From Flavobacterium sp. GT3R68 (lineage in GTDB: Bacteria; Bacteroidota; Bacteroidia; Flavobacteriales; Flavobacteriaceae), in assembly GCF_007109225.1 (NCBI RefSeq), contig NZ_VJZK01000002.1, positions 372,001-436,000 of the forward strand: a DNA stretch of 64,000 nt, read 5' to 3'. The notes beneath the pieces were generated by a model that worked only from the letters and a program-made list of their open reading frames with translations, was not told the DNA's origin and made no database searches. Below are positions 47,063 through 56,726 of the stretch, piece after piece. The position numbers and the translations under genes are program-made. Position 1 is the stretch's first letter. Each line of letters opens with the position of its first letter.

Positions 47063-47983
47063 TTATTTCAGCAAATCAATAATGGCTGCCTGTTTTGGAA
47101 AAGCCCCTTTTAATGCCTCAATTTGCTCTATAGAAGGAGTAAAAGAATCTCTTTTGTCCCATGCCGGTGCCAAGCTGCAACTCGAAAGCGCATAACCCGG
47201 ACCTAATAATTCTGCTCCAAACCAGTGGCTGTGTGGTGCAATTGCCTGTAGGACTTGTCCCTGATCTAAATCACTTCCTAAAGTGACTGTGGAGTAAACG
47301 CCTTCGTCTGAAAAAATGTGCAATTTAATGGCACTTCCCTGATGAAAAAACCACTGTTCATCTTGGTTAAGCGCATGCATTTTCAAAACTTCTCCTGCTT
47401 TAAGCAAGAAATAATTCATCGAAAAGGCTTTTCTGTCGCCATCAAAACGTTCCGGCAATGCTTCTTTCAGAATCGTTAAATCACTTTCCGGCCCTGGTGC
47501 CAAATAACCTCCAATTCCTGTCGGAATCATTTTCAATTTCTCAATAAGCTCATCTGCTTCCTGATTGGCATCGGGAAATCTTTTAGAAAAACAAACCGTG
47601 ATTCCAATGATTTTAGTTCCGCCTTTTTCACGCAAAAGTCCTTTTTGGGTTACAATTTCCAAATCTGCCATTTGGCCGTCGGAAGTCGGAACCTGAATCG
47701 TTTCGTGAAAATTGAGCAACGGTATACCGCTTGCCATTACCTGTTTGTCGTGTGCTACATGAGCTGCACGACTATCTCTGGTCCCGATAATATCTTCTTG
47801 CTTCTGTCCAACCAGTGTGGCAAAATTTTCGTTTACCCACAAAAAAACGGAATCGTGATTTTTAATACAAAAATAAACACCGTCCGTTTTATCCAATACA
47901 TCTCCAACGGTCATTGGAGGGACAGTATCCAGCGGAATATTGTTTATATCAATTAGCTCATTATTTATTGTAAGATTTTGCAT
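47063..47983 (-). CDS. PAS-cupin fusion protein (PAS domain + DUF985/cupin_5)
   Basis: The 306 residues contain a PAS-like sensory domain at about 30-140 (GVYFCIKNHDSVFLWVNENF, then LVGQKQEDIIGTRDSR) and a C-terminal cupin of the DUF985 type at about 155-300. That domain has the pattern SMNYFLLKAGEVLKMHAL, WFFHQGSAIKLHIF, GQVLQAIAPHSHWFGAE and LSSCSLAPAWD. No kinase, GGDEF or DNA-binding output domain is present, so PAS may sense a ligand that controls the cupin directly. It lies 7 bases after the GMC gene, so the two are almost certainly cotranscribed. The fusion itself is unfamiliar to me. Confidence 0.75.
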   Translation of the reverse strand: MQNLTINNELIDINNIPLDTVPPMTVGDVLDKTDGVYFCIKNHDSVFLWVNENFATLVGQKQEDIIGTRDSRAAHVAHDKQVMASGIPLLNFHETIQVPTSDGQMADLEIVTQKGLLREKGGTKIIGITVCFSKRFPDANQEADELIEKLKMIPTGIGGYLAPGPESDLTILKEALPERFDGDRKAFSMNYFLLKAGEVLKMHALNQDEQWFFHQGSAIKLHIFSDEGVYSTVTLGSDLDQGQVLQAIAPHSHWFGAELLGPGYALSSCSLAPAWDKRDSFTPSIEQIEALKGAFPKQAAIIDLLK

Positions 47984-47990
47984 AGTCGAA

Positions 47991-49769
47991 TTAATTTGAA
48001 GCGATTAAGGTATCGGAATAGGCTTGCGTTTTTGACTCCGTTTCGTTTAGGAAATTATCAGCTAAATCCTGAGCCAATGCCACCATCGTCATCGTCGGGT
48101 TCCATGAACCGCTCGCTGGCCAAAGCGCACCTCCGGTAACATACACATTTTCCACACCATTTGGTCGATAATCCAAACCAACAACACCTTCGTCATTTTT
48201 ACCGATATAAAGACTTGATCCCTCGTGAACCAATCCGCCCACTCTTCGCTGTGCTATTGCCGGATGTTCGGCCGACCAAACACCCTCATTAGGGTTGCCA
48301 TGCCAGTATTCTACTCTACTGCTTCCCTGAGGAGATAACGCATTTTCTAACATCTGGAATGTTCCCTCATCCATAGTATCCCAAGTCTGAAGATCGGTTT
48401 CACTGGCCAGCGCCTGAAGTGTAACATTGGTAGTCGGATCAAGTTGTCCGTTAAGACGTAAATTGTTCTCTGAATTTCTGAAATCCATTTCACCAAGAAC
48501 GGCACAAACAAAAACTAAGTAATCCTCAGAGCTGGTTAATTGCGCTATCGAAGCTGTAGCTACAACATCCGGCATATATCGAGCCGCTTTTTGTGCATTT
48601 TTCATTGGATTTTTGTCCGACAATACCGAAAGTTGCACATGATATTGCATACCACTTTGGGCGTTGACCCCCGCCATATAAATTGCTGCCAATTCCAATT
48701 CGTCTAATTGATCCGCAAAATCATAATCCTTGCGAGGAATACGGGCTACAACAGAAGTAATAAAATGTGCGGTGAAACGCTCTCCCGCTTTTTTAACTTG
48801 TGGAAAAGAATTCATTATTAAAGTAGCTGGCGGAAGTGTTCCCATGGCCAAAATAACCTTAGCGTCCCCAACATTTACAACTCCTCTCGAAGTATCTAAT
48901 GCCGTCGCTACACCGTCTTGCTGATGAATACGGTTTACAATACAATTGCCTGCCATCTTTAGTGGACTTCCTAAACCTTTTGCATATAAATCTGACTGTT
49001 TAATAGAGAGATCTAACATTACGGAAGGTGTAGAGAATTTAGCAAAATCCAAACCTTCCTGCGTACCTGCACCTGCAGCTAAAGGAGCTGCCATACTTCG
49101 TGTAGCCGAGGAAACTTTATTTAAATTTGCCGCCAGCATTTCCTGAAGCGCATGTTGCATGACGCTATACACCGGACGTTGTTTGGCCACATGGCTCAAT
49201 AGCTCAGAACTCAAATCATTATCAATTTGGTCAGCAGGAACCACATTTAGCAGTTTTTCAGCCGATTCGAAATGTGCTCTGGCCGCATCGATAACCTCCT
49301 GGGGCCAATATTGCATTTCCTCCTGAGTTGGTCTTGGACACCAGGCACTCCACATAATACTGCGTCCTCCAAAAAAGGGAACCATCCCATGTTGAAACTG
49401 GATATTTCCAGCGGGCTGCGTAGCCGTTTTACTCGAAAGAGTCCATGGAAATGTTTCCGAAAGACCACCTAAGGTGTGTTGATACGGGATTGCTAAATTC
49501 TGAAAATGTTCCGGCAGGAAAAAAGGCCCCCGCTCTAAAATCAGTATTTTAGACTTTGGTTTTTCAGCTAAAATTCTTTCAGCGAAAGCGAGCGAACAAA
49601 ATCCACTACCAATAATAATGTAGTCAAAATGTTCCTGCTCACGAGCAATTTTCCAATCGGTTTCTGATAAAAAAAAGATGTGATCCATTACCTTCTGGGG
49701 CGTTGGATCTTGCGGTCCTGGGGTTGGAAACCCGTTAGAGAAATTCGGACTTGATGAGAATGTGGTCAT
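47991..49769 (-). CDS. GMC-superfamily FAD oxidoreductase, pyranose-oxidase-like
   Basis: The ATG at 49769-49767 (MTTFSSSPNFSNGFPT) is preferred to an upstream GTG, giving 592 residues. The FAD-binding motif is YIIIGSGFCSLAFAERI and ILILERGPFF. The segment HGMVPFFGGRSIMWSAWCPR recalls the pyranose 2-oxidase stretch around its flavin-linking His, which is replaced here. The catalytic pair of the superfamily fits H515 (VGGLVHEGSS) and N557 (GSWNPTMTMVAL). There is no signal peptide. The substrate is unknown; a sugar or other alcohol is likely. Confidence 0.8.
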   Translation of the reverse strand: MTTFSSSPNFSNGFPTPGPQDPTPQKVMDHIFFLSETDWKIAREQEHFDYIIIGSGFCSLAFAERILAEKPKSKILILERGPFFLPEHFQNLAIPYQHTLGGLSETFPWTLSSKTATQPAGNIQFQHGMVPFFGGRSIMWSAWCPRPTQEEMQYWPQEVIDAARAHFESAEKLLNVVPADQIDNDLSSELLSHVAKQRPVYSVMQHALQEMLAANLNKVSSATRSMAAPLAAGAGTQEGLDFAKFSTPSVMLDLSIKQSDLYAKGLGSPLKMAGNCIVNRIHQQDGVATALDTSRGVVNVGDAKVILAMGTLPPATLIMNSFPQVKKAGERFTAHFITSVVARIPRKDYDFADQLDELELAAIYMAGVNAQSGMQYHVQLSVLSDKNPMKNAQKAARYMPDVVATASIAQLTSSEDYLVFVCAVLGEMDFRNSENNLRLNGQLDPTTNVTLQALASETDLQTWDTMDEGTFQMLENALSPQGSSRVEYWHGNPNEGVWSAEHPAIAQRRVGGLVHEGSSLYIGKNDEGVVGLDYRPNGVENVYVTGGALWPASGSWNPTMTMVALAQDLADNFLNETESKTQAYSDTLIASN

Positions 49770-49905
49770 AAATATAAAATTTTGAGTGATAAAATTATAA
49801 AATTTTAACACGTAAATTACTATTTATTTATAAATTAACATTCTTTTTACTACAAATTGTTTTAAACTTAATGTAATATTTCTTAGAATTGTGATTTATA
49901 AAGCT

Positions 49906-50718
49906 TTAAGCGAACAGCCACACCAAGGCCAGCCACGCGATCGGAATACTTTCTACCCAAAAGGAAGTATAATATTTCGAGCGGTCAGGGTAGGCGAAAA
50001 TTGTAAACAAACCAGTAATCATAATTAAAACCAGATTAATCCACAGTTGATTAGCATTAAAATCACTTTTCAGGAATTCCACAAAATAAAAGGGAATCAA
50101 TAAAAACAATCCCAAAAGCTTGGTTTTCCTTACCCCTATTTTTTGGGGAATTGTTTCCAGCGAAGGGGCATCTTTTTTTAAATCTATAATCTCAAAAATC
50201 AGGATTAAGATAATAACCAACAGAAACCGTTGTGCAAACTTTAAAAAGACATCCGTCGCAATCGCTGTGTTCGAATTAATCAAGGGCAATAAAATAGTAA
50301 TTCCGGCCCAGCAAAAAGCCACGATGTAAATCTTGACGCCGCTCCAATTACGAATATTAGCTTTATTGGGGAAGAAAGGAATCGCATACAATAAGGTAAA
50401 GGCGAAGAAAACGACAGCGACGATTTGGGTTCGAAATTCCAACTTAAAAAAGCAAAAAACTGTTGCTGCCAAACACAGCAAACTGAAGATAAAAATTACT
50501 TTCAAGTGCTTCCGCACGGGTTTTTTATTTCTGAACAGACTCTCATATTTCACAAAGTTATAGCCAAGGACGGTTCCGAAAAAAGCAAATCTCGCCATAA
50601 CCTCATCTAACTGATTATGAAACATGTGATTAGTCATCAAAACCAATGACAGCACTGCAAGAGCAACGTGAATACTGCTGTTTATATAAAAATCAAACAA
50701 TTGCCGAATAATCCTCAT
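49906..50718 (-). CDS. UbiA-like integral membrane protein with degenerate first Asp motif
   Basis: The 270 residues have about eight to nine hydrophobic segments. UbiA prenyltransferases carry two metal-binding motifs. Here the second is present as EIIDLKKD (D179, D183), but the first, usually NxxxDxxxD, reads YNFVKYES (N54, no Asp). The ordering of helices and the ADAPSLET/IPQKIG-type segment after the second motif fit the fold. It may be an inactive or noncanonical member. It has no close operon partner: 136 bases to the divergent gcvP and 136 bases before the GMC gene. Confidence 0.65.
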   Translation of the reverse strand: MRIIRQLFDFYINSSIHVALAVLSLVLMTNHMFHNQLDEVMARFAFFGTVLGYNFVKYESLFRNKKPVRKHLKVIFIFSLLCLAATVFCFFKLEFRTQIVAVVFFAFTLLYAIPFFPNKANIRNWSGVKIYIVAFCWAGITILLPLINSNTAIATDVFLKFAQRFLLVIILILIFEIIDLKKDAPSLETIPQKIGVRKTKLLGLFLLIPFYFVEFLKSDFNANQLWINLVLIMITGLFTIFAYPDRSKYYTSFWVESIPIAWLALVWLFA

Positions 50719-50854
50719 ACTACAAAATTAATCAAACTGCTAACAAGAAGTGGATTTAATTGAAATATCACAAAAAATAGCTGCTAAAAAAAGGTTTAAA
50801 TAGGTAATAAATATTTAATTTTACGCTCTTTAAAAACACAACCTACTTACTTCG

Positions 50855-53701
50855 ATGAGAACAGATGCTTTTGCTTTAAGACACATAGGACCTAGAGAAA
50901 ATGACCTTCAACATATGTTGAAAACGATTGGTGTTACCGATATGGACCGCCTGATTTATGAAACCCTTCCGGACGATATTCGTTTAAAGGCACCTTTAAA
51001 TCTGGATCCTGCGATGACGGAATATGAATATCTGAATCACATTCAGCAATTAGGAAACAAAAACAAAGTATTTCAATCGTATATCGGTTTAGGATATCAT
51101 CCAGCTATTGTTCCTGCGGTAATCCAAAGAAACATCTTTGAAAATCCGGGATGGTATACCGCCTATACACCTTATCAGGCAGAAATTGCTCAGGGGCGTC
51201 TCGAAGCGATCCTGAATTTCCAAACCATGGTCATCGAATTAACCGGGATGGAAATTGCCAACGCTTCCTTATTGGACGAAGCTACTGCTGCTGCTGAAGC
51301 TATGGCGTTATTATTCGATGTACGTTCTCGCGATCATAAGAAAAGCAATATCAATAAATTCTTTGTTTCAGAAGAAATATTACCGCAGACATTATCGGTT
51401 TTGCAAACGCGTTCTACACCCATCGGAGTGGAATTGGTAGTCGGCAATCATGAAACTTTTGATTTTTCAACGGAATTTTTCGGGGCCATGCTTCAATACC
51501 CGGGAAAATACGGACAAGTAAATGATTATGCCGGTTTTATCGCTCAGGCAAAAGCAAACGAAATAAAAGTAGCAGTGGGAGCCGATATTTTAAGTTTGGC
51601 AAAATTAACTTCTCCCGGAGAAATGGGCGCTGATGTTGTATTTGGAACCACGCAACGCTTCGGGATTCCGTTGGGTTATGGTGGGCCACATGCGGCTTAT
51701 TTCGCTACAAAAGAAGAATTCAAAAGAAGCATGCCGGGAAGAATTATCGGTATAACCATAGATACCAATGGAAACCGTGCTTTGCGTATGGCTTTGCAGA
51801 CCAGAGAGCAACACATCAAGCGTGATAAAGCGACTTCAAACATCTGTACGGCACAAGTTTTATTGTCGGTTATGGCTGGAATGTATGCTGTATATCACGG
51901 ACCAAAAGGATTGCAATATATAGCTGATAAGGTTCATGCTTCGGCAGTAACCACCACAGAAGCATTGAATAAATTAGGCGTTTATCAAACCAATACAGCT
52001 TTCTTCGACACCATTGTTGTTAAAGCGGACGCTGCGAAAGTTCGTGCTATTGCAGAGAAAAACGAAGTGAATTTCTACTATATCGATGCGGATACGATTG
52101 CTATCGCATTTAATGAAACAACGAGCCTTGCCAACATCAATAATATCGTTTCCATTTTTGCGGAAGCAACTGGGGCAGCCTTTACTCCAATAGAAATTCT
52201 TTTACCTTCAGGCAGAATTCCGGAAGGATTAGAAAGAACAAGTACTTTCCTGCAACACGACGTATTCAACAAATACCATTCTGAAACGGCTTTGATGCGT
52301 TACATGAAAATGTTGGAACGCAAAGATTTAGCATTGAACCATTCAATGATTTCTTTGGGATCTTGTACGATGAAACTGAATGCTGCCGCAGAAATGTTAC
52401 CATTAAGCATGGCCAACTGGAATAACATCCATCCGTTTGCTCCGTTGGAACAAGCACAGGGATACCAGGAAATGTTGAAAAAACTGGAACAACAGCTGAA
52501 TGTAATAACTGGTTTTGCCGGTACTACTTTACAGCCTAATTCCGGTGCACAAGGAGAATATGCCGGATTAATGGTTATTCGCGCATACCACCAATCGAGA
52601 GGTGATCATCATCGAAATATCGCTTTAATTCCTTCCTCTGCTCATGGAACGAATCCTGCTTCTGCAGCAATGGCGGGAATGAAAGTAATCGTAACCAAAA
52701 CATTGGAAAACGGTAATATCGATGTGGATGATTTACGCGAAAAAGCAATACAATACAAAGACAACTTATCATGTCTGATGGTAACATATCCATCAACTCA
52801 TGGTGTATATGAAGCTTCTATTATTGAAGTGACCAATATGATTCACGAAAATGGCGGACAGGTTTATATGGACGGAGCCAATATGAATGCCCAAGTAGGA
52901 CTGACCAATCCGGCTACCATCGGAGCTGACGTTTGTCACCTAAATTTGCACAAGACTTTCGCTATTCCACACGGTGGCGGCGGACCTGGTGTTGGACCAA
53001 TTTGTGTAGCAAAACACTTAGTGCCATTTTTACCAACCAACCCGGTAATTCCGACGGGAGGAGAAACTGCTATTACCGCTATTTCTGCTGCCCCATGGGG
53101 CTCTGCTTTGGTTTGTCTGATTTCTTATGGCTACATCACGATGTTGGGTGCCGAAGGATTGACAAATTCTACTAAAAACGCGATTTTGAATGCCAATTAT
53201 ATCAAAGAAAGGTTAAGCGGACATTACGACACCTTATATTCAGGGGAAATGGGCCGGGCCGCTCACGAAATGATTTTGGAATGCCGTCCTTTCAAACAAA
53301 AAGGAATTGAAGTGACCGATATCGCCAAACGTTTGATGGATTACGGCTTCCACGCTCCTACTGTATCTTTCCCGGTTGCAGGGACTTTGATGGTTGAACC
53401 AACCGAAAGTGAAAACCTGGAAGAATTGGATCGTTTTTGTGATGCGATGATTTCAATCCGAAAAGAAATTGAAGCAAGTTCTGCCGATAATGCGAATAAT
53501 GTCTTGAAAAACTCTCCGCATACTTTAGCAATGCTGACTACCGAGGAGTGGGATTTTCCTTATACAAGAGAGCAGGCCGCTTTCCCATTAGAATACATAG
53601 CAGAAAACAAATTCTGGCCAACTGTAAGAAGAGCTGATGATGCTTACGGGGACAGGAACTTAATGTGTTCTTGTGCTCCAATTGAAGCTTACATCGAATA
53701 A
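50855..53701 (+). CDS. gcvP: glycine dehydrogenase (decarboxylating), P-protein
   Basis: PLP enzyme of the glycine cleavage system; releases CO2 from glycine and passes the aminomethyl group to the H-protein lipoyl arm. The 948 residues form the fused single-chain type (P1+P2). N-terminal signature FALRHIGPRENDLQHMLKTI, glycine-rich GSCTMKLNAAAEMLPLSMAN, and the PLP lysine in HLNLHKTFAIPHGGGGPGVG. The C-terminal end is intact. Two secreted-protein genes follow at once (3-base gap). Confidence 0.97.
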   Translation: MRTDAFALRHIGPRENDLQHMLKTIGVTDMDRLIYETLPDDIRLKAPLNLDPAMTEYEYLNHIQQLGNKNKVFQSYIGLGYHPAIVPAVIQRNIFENPGWYTAYTPYQAEIAQGRLEAILNFQTMVIELTGMEIANASLLDEATAAAEAMALLFDVRSRDHKKSNINKFFVSEEILPQTLSVLQTRSTPIGVELVVGNHETFDFSTEFFGAMLQYPGKYGQVNDYAGFIAQAKANEIKVAVGADILSLAKLTSPGEMGADVVFGTTQRFGIPLGYGGPHAAYFATKEEFKRSMPGRIIGITIDTNGNRALRMALQTREQHIKRDKATSNICTAQVLLSVMAGMYAVYHGPKGLQYIADKVHASAVTTTEALNKLGVYQTNTAFFDTIVVKADAAKVRAIAEKNEVNFYYIDADTIAIAFNETTSLANINNIVSIFAEATGAAFTPIEILLPSGRIPEGLERTSTFLQHDVFNKYHSETALMRYMKMLERKDLALNHSMISLGSCTMKLNAAAEMLPLSMANWNNIHPFAPLEQAQGYQEMLKKLEQQLNVITGFAGTTLQPNSGAQGEYAGLMVIRAYHQSRGDHHRNIALIPSSAHGTNPASAAMAGMKVIVTKTLENGNIDVDDLREKAIQYKDNLSCLMVTYPSTHGVYEASIIEVTNMIHENGGQVYMDGANMNAQVGLTNPATIGADVCHLNLHKTFAIPHGGGGPGVGPICVAKHLVPFLPTNPVIPTGGETAITAISAAPWGSALVCLISYGYITMLGAEGLTNSTKNAILNANYIKERLSGHYDTLYSGEMGRAAHEMILECRPFKQKGIEVTDIAKRLMDYGFHAPTVSFPVAGTLMVEPTESENLEELDRFCDAMISIRKEIEASSADNANNVLKNSPHTLAMLTTEEWDFPYTREQAAFPLEYIAENKFWPTVRRADDAYGDRNLMCSCAPIEAYIE

Positions 53702-53704
53702 GTG

Positions 53705-55051
53705 ATGCAGAAAACCATTTTAACCGCATTATTCTCATTGAGCTTTTTATTTACATTGGCCCAAGAGAAAACTTTTTCCTATATCCCAAAGAATAAAGAT
53801 TCTATTTTCAGTTATGTTACGAAAGTAAATGAAATTAAAAAATCAAAGTTTGACGGGAAATATAAAAAGGAAATCAAGGAAATAATAACGGAACGTAATA
53901 CTGATTTTATAAAAACCATTAAAGACAGTAATTATATTTTCGATTCCAAGATTTCCGGCTACTTAAATAAAATATTAGGGGAAATCTATAAATCTAACCC
54001 AGATTTAAAAACTGCGGACAACTACTTTTTTATAAGTAAATCTCCTATTCCCAACGCTGCATCGTACGGCAATGGAATATTCACAGTTAATTTAGGCTTG
54101 TTTAACCTGGTCCAAAGTGACGACGAGTTGGCTTCCATATTAAGTCATGAAATAGCACACCAAACTCTAGAACACGTTGACAAGTCAATGCTGTCTTACA
54201 TAGAAAAAATTAACTCAAAGGAAACTAAAAAGAAAATAAAGGAGGTAACCAAAAAAGAGTTTGGCAAAAGACAGGCCGTATCTGATTTAATCAAAGACCT
54301 GAACTATAATTTTTTAAGACGTACCAGAAAGGCAGAATCCCAGGCAGATTCATTAGGACTGGTTATTTTTAGTAAAACTAAATATAAAAAAAGCGCAAGT
54401 TTAGATGCGCTTAAACGTTTAGATTTTGTTAATGACATGATTTTTAACGAACCGGTAAACTTAAAAAATCACTTTGATTTTAGCGAGTATCCTTTTAAGG
54501 AAGCATGGCTAGCGAAAGATCAAAATCTTTTTGACATAAAAGAAAGTGCCAATGATTATGCAATGGATAAAGATTCCGTTAAAACCCACCCTGACATTCC
54601 TATCAGGCTTGAACTGCTCAAAAAGTTCGTCAACGAGGACAACTCAACAGCGCAACCATCTTCTGAAATACAAGCAATAAAAAAAATTGCCGCTGACAAT
54701 AGTATTGAAATTTTTATGACGGAATCGAGAATAGATTGGGCATTATATCAAACCTTATTAATGTACAACCAAAAGCAATTGGATGAAAAAATTTATTGTA
54801 ATAACGTCAGCCAAATATTAAAAAAAACATACGAATTTAAGAATAAGCACCTATTTGGCAAATATGTAGGTCTTATAAATGGGTTTTCAGACGAAAAAAA
54901 TTTGGATGAGGTAAAACAATTTCTTCATAATATTGAACTTAAATCCATAAAAAAAATAGGGCTACAATTTTGCATGAAATATCAAACTGTCATGCAAAAT
55001 GATCCTGATTTTATCAAAACCACAGAATTTTTCACTAAACTTAACCAATAA
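53705..55051 (+). CDS. exported M48-family zinc metalloprotease
   Basis: The ATG at 53705 (MQKTILTALFSLSFLFTLAQ) starts a signal peptide; a GTG one codon upstream is less likely. The 448 residues have the zinc site HEIAHQTLEH (HExxH at 148-152) with the third ligand Glu in KAESQADSLGLVIF. Long Lys-rich helices surround it. It resembles periplasmic M48 peptidases (BepA/LoiP-like) used in outer membrane protein quality control. It begins 3 bases after gcvP, so the operon combines a metabolic and a periplasmic gene. Confidence 0.88.
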   Translation: MQKTILTALFSLSFLFTLAQEKTFSYIPKNKDSIFSYVTKVNEIKKSKFDGKYKKEIKEIITERNTDFIKTIKDSNYIFDSKISGYLNKILGEIYKSNPDLKTADNYFFISKSPIPNAASYGNGIFTVNLGLFNLVQSDDELASILSHEIAHQTLEHVDKSMLSYIEKINSKETKKKIKEVTKKEFGKRQAVSDLIKDLNYNFLRRTRKAESQADSLGLVIFSKTKYKKSASLDALKRLDFVNDMIFNEPVNLKNHFDFSEYPFKEAWLAKDQNLFDIKESANDYAMDKDSVKTHPDIPIRLELLKKFVNEDNSTAQPSSEIQAIKKIAADNSIEIFMTESRIDWALYQTLLMYNQKQLDEKIYCNNVSQILKKTYEFKNKHLFGKYVGLINGFSDEKNLDEVKQFLHNIELKSIKKIGLQFCMKYQTVMQNDPDFIKTTEFFTKLNQ

Positions 55052-55061
55052 ACAAACTCTT

Positions 55062-56594
55062 ATGACAAACAAAATCCTATTAGCATTCCTTACATTTTTA
55101 ACGTTGAATTGCTATGCACAAAGTAAAAAAATAAATGATGTAAACACTTTCATTCTTAGAAATACAGGTGCAATTCTTGATAAAAATAAAGATGTCGATG
55201 GCTACTACTTTTATTATGTAGTTGACAAACTTAAAAAAGGAGATCGGGAATTCGCGATACAAATCCTGGATAAGAATTTAGTTGAAGTAGCCAAAAAATC
55301 ATACGTCGACAATAAATATACTTTCTTGATGAAAAGTAGTTTTAATAATCAGAATATGATGTTTGCTATGGCAAACTTTAAAACAAAAGAAATCAACTTG
55401 CTATCTTTTGACAAGCAGGCCAATCAGAAAGAAGTAATTAATATTCCTTTAGAAAACAAGGAAATCAAATATCTTCAACTAATGCAACAATCCGGGGACT
55501 TCAATGTTTTATTCCCGGTGGAGAACAAAGGCTTCCTGTTCAATAAATTAGAAGACAACAAAAAAATTGGTTATTCGTTAAAATACTATCCTACTGATGG
55601 CGGAAAAGCTTGGGAATACAATTCTCCAAGTGATTCAAAAGAAATATTCGCAATCAATCCGATCGAAGTTAATGAAAAAGTTGTAGTAGCTCTGGAATCG
55701 TCCAAATCAAGCCTGCTCTCAAGAAAATTCATGTTAAAAACTAAAGTGATCGATGTGAACACGGGTCTTTTATTATATGAGAAAGAATACAGTAAAAACA
55801 GTAAACCACGATTAATAAATAATGCTTTCCTTGATAAAGACAACAATGTTGTTTTAATGGGAGAATATTTTAAAGAAGGTGACAACATCTATAGCGATAA
55901 GAGTTTAGGATTATTTACTGAAGTAATAGATATTACCGGAAAAACAATAAAAGAAAATTTTACAAGCTGGCTAGTGGATGTTGCTAAAATTGCTAAAACA
56001 AAAGGTAACTATATTGAAGACAAAGGGTATATCTATTTTCATAATATTGCAAGAACAAATAATAATGAATACTACGCAATTGGTGAGTTTTACAAAAGAA
56101 CTGCTAGTGCAAGTGGTATCGCAATGACAGTTTTAGGCGGAGGTCGCAGTGGCTCTACTGTTACGCAACTTACAATTACCAATTCAGTAGTTTTTAAATT
56201 CGATTCTAATTTCAAACTTACAGGGATTCAGGAATTTGAAAAAGGAAAATCAAGAGCACCAAGTTTGTCTGACTTTGGAAGCCCACAATTAAACGCACAT
56301 GCCTTAAAATCATACGGTGCTTTTGATTATGAATACACCCAATTAGACAAAGCTAATGACCGATTTTATGCTTGTTTCATTGATTACGAAAGATTAAAAG
56401 GTGAAAAAAATAAAAATGCTTTTAAAACTATCATTTATGATGAAGGTAAATTATCAGAAGATAAAATTTACTTAGCCAGCGAGAATAAAGAATTCAGAGT
56501 TATGCCAGCCAAAGTTGGAAATATATTATTACTTGAATACGATAAAAAAGCAAAAGAAATAAACTTACATATGGAAAAGCTAAACATTAATTAA
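55062..56594 (+). CDS. exported protein of unknown function, beta-rich
   Basis: The ATG at 55062 starts a signal peptide (MTNKILLAFLTFLTLNCYAQ); upstream in-frame residues overlap the M48 gene. The 510 residues contain repeated strand-turn units with polar turns (for example QLMQQSGDFNVLFPVENKGF and KDNNVVLMGEYFKEGDNI), suggesting a beta-propeller-like body. No known motif was recognised. It lies 10 bases after the M48 gene and ends at a terminator, so it is probably a partner or cofactor of the protease. Confidence 0.8.
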   Translation: MTNKILLAFLTFLTLNCYAQSKKINDVNTFILRNTGAILDKNKDVDGYYFYYVVDKLKKGDREFAIQILDKNLVEVAKKSYVDNKYTFLMKSSFNNQNMMFAMANFKTKEINLLSFDKQANQKEVINIPLENKEIKYLQLMQQSGDFNVLFPVENKGFLFNKLEDNKKIGYSLKYYPTDGGKAWEYNSPSDSKEIFAINPIEVNEKVVVALESSKSSLLSRKFMLKTKVIDVNTGLLLYEKEYSKNSKPRLINNAFLDKDNNVVLMGEYFKEGDNIYSDKSLGLFTEVIDITGKTIKENFTSWLVDVAKIAKTKGNYIEDKGYIYFHNIARTNNNEYYAIGEFYKRTASASGIAMTVLGGGRSGSTVTQLTITNSVVFKFDSNFKLTGIQEFEKGKSRAPSLSDFGSPQLNAHALKSYGAFDYEYTQLDKANDRFYACFIDYERLKGEKNKNAFKTIIYDEGKLSEDKIYLASENKEFRVMPAKVGNILLLEYDKKAKEINLHMEKLNIN

Positions 56595-56618
56595 TCTGTT
56601 TAATTTTTTTATAAACTG

Positions 56619-56649
56619 AACGTCCTGAGCAATCGGGACGTTTTTTTTT
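56619..56649 (+). terminator. terminator of the gcvP-M48-unknown operon
   Basis: AACGTCC (56619-56625) pairs with GGACGTT (56636-56642), followed by Ts to 56649. It lies 24 bases after the stop of the unknown gene. Confidence 0.85.
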
Positions 56650-56726
56650 AAGTTTAAATACCCGTTATTATTTTTAGTTCAAATAGAATTTTATAAATTA
56701 GCAAGCATAACCTTGCTGCCCACACA

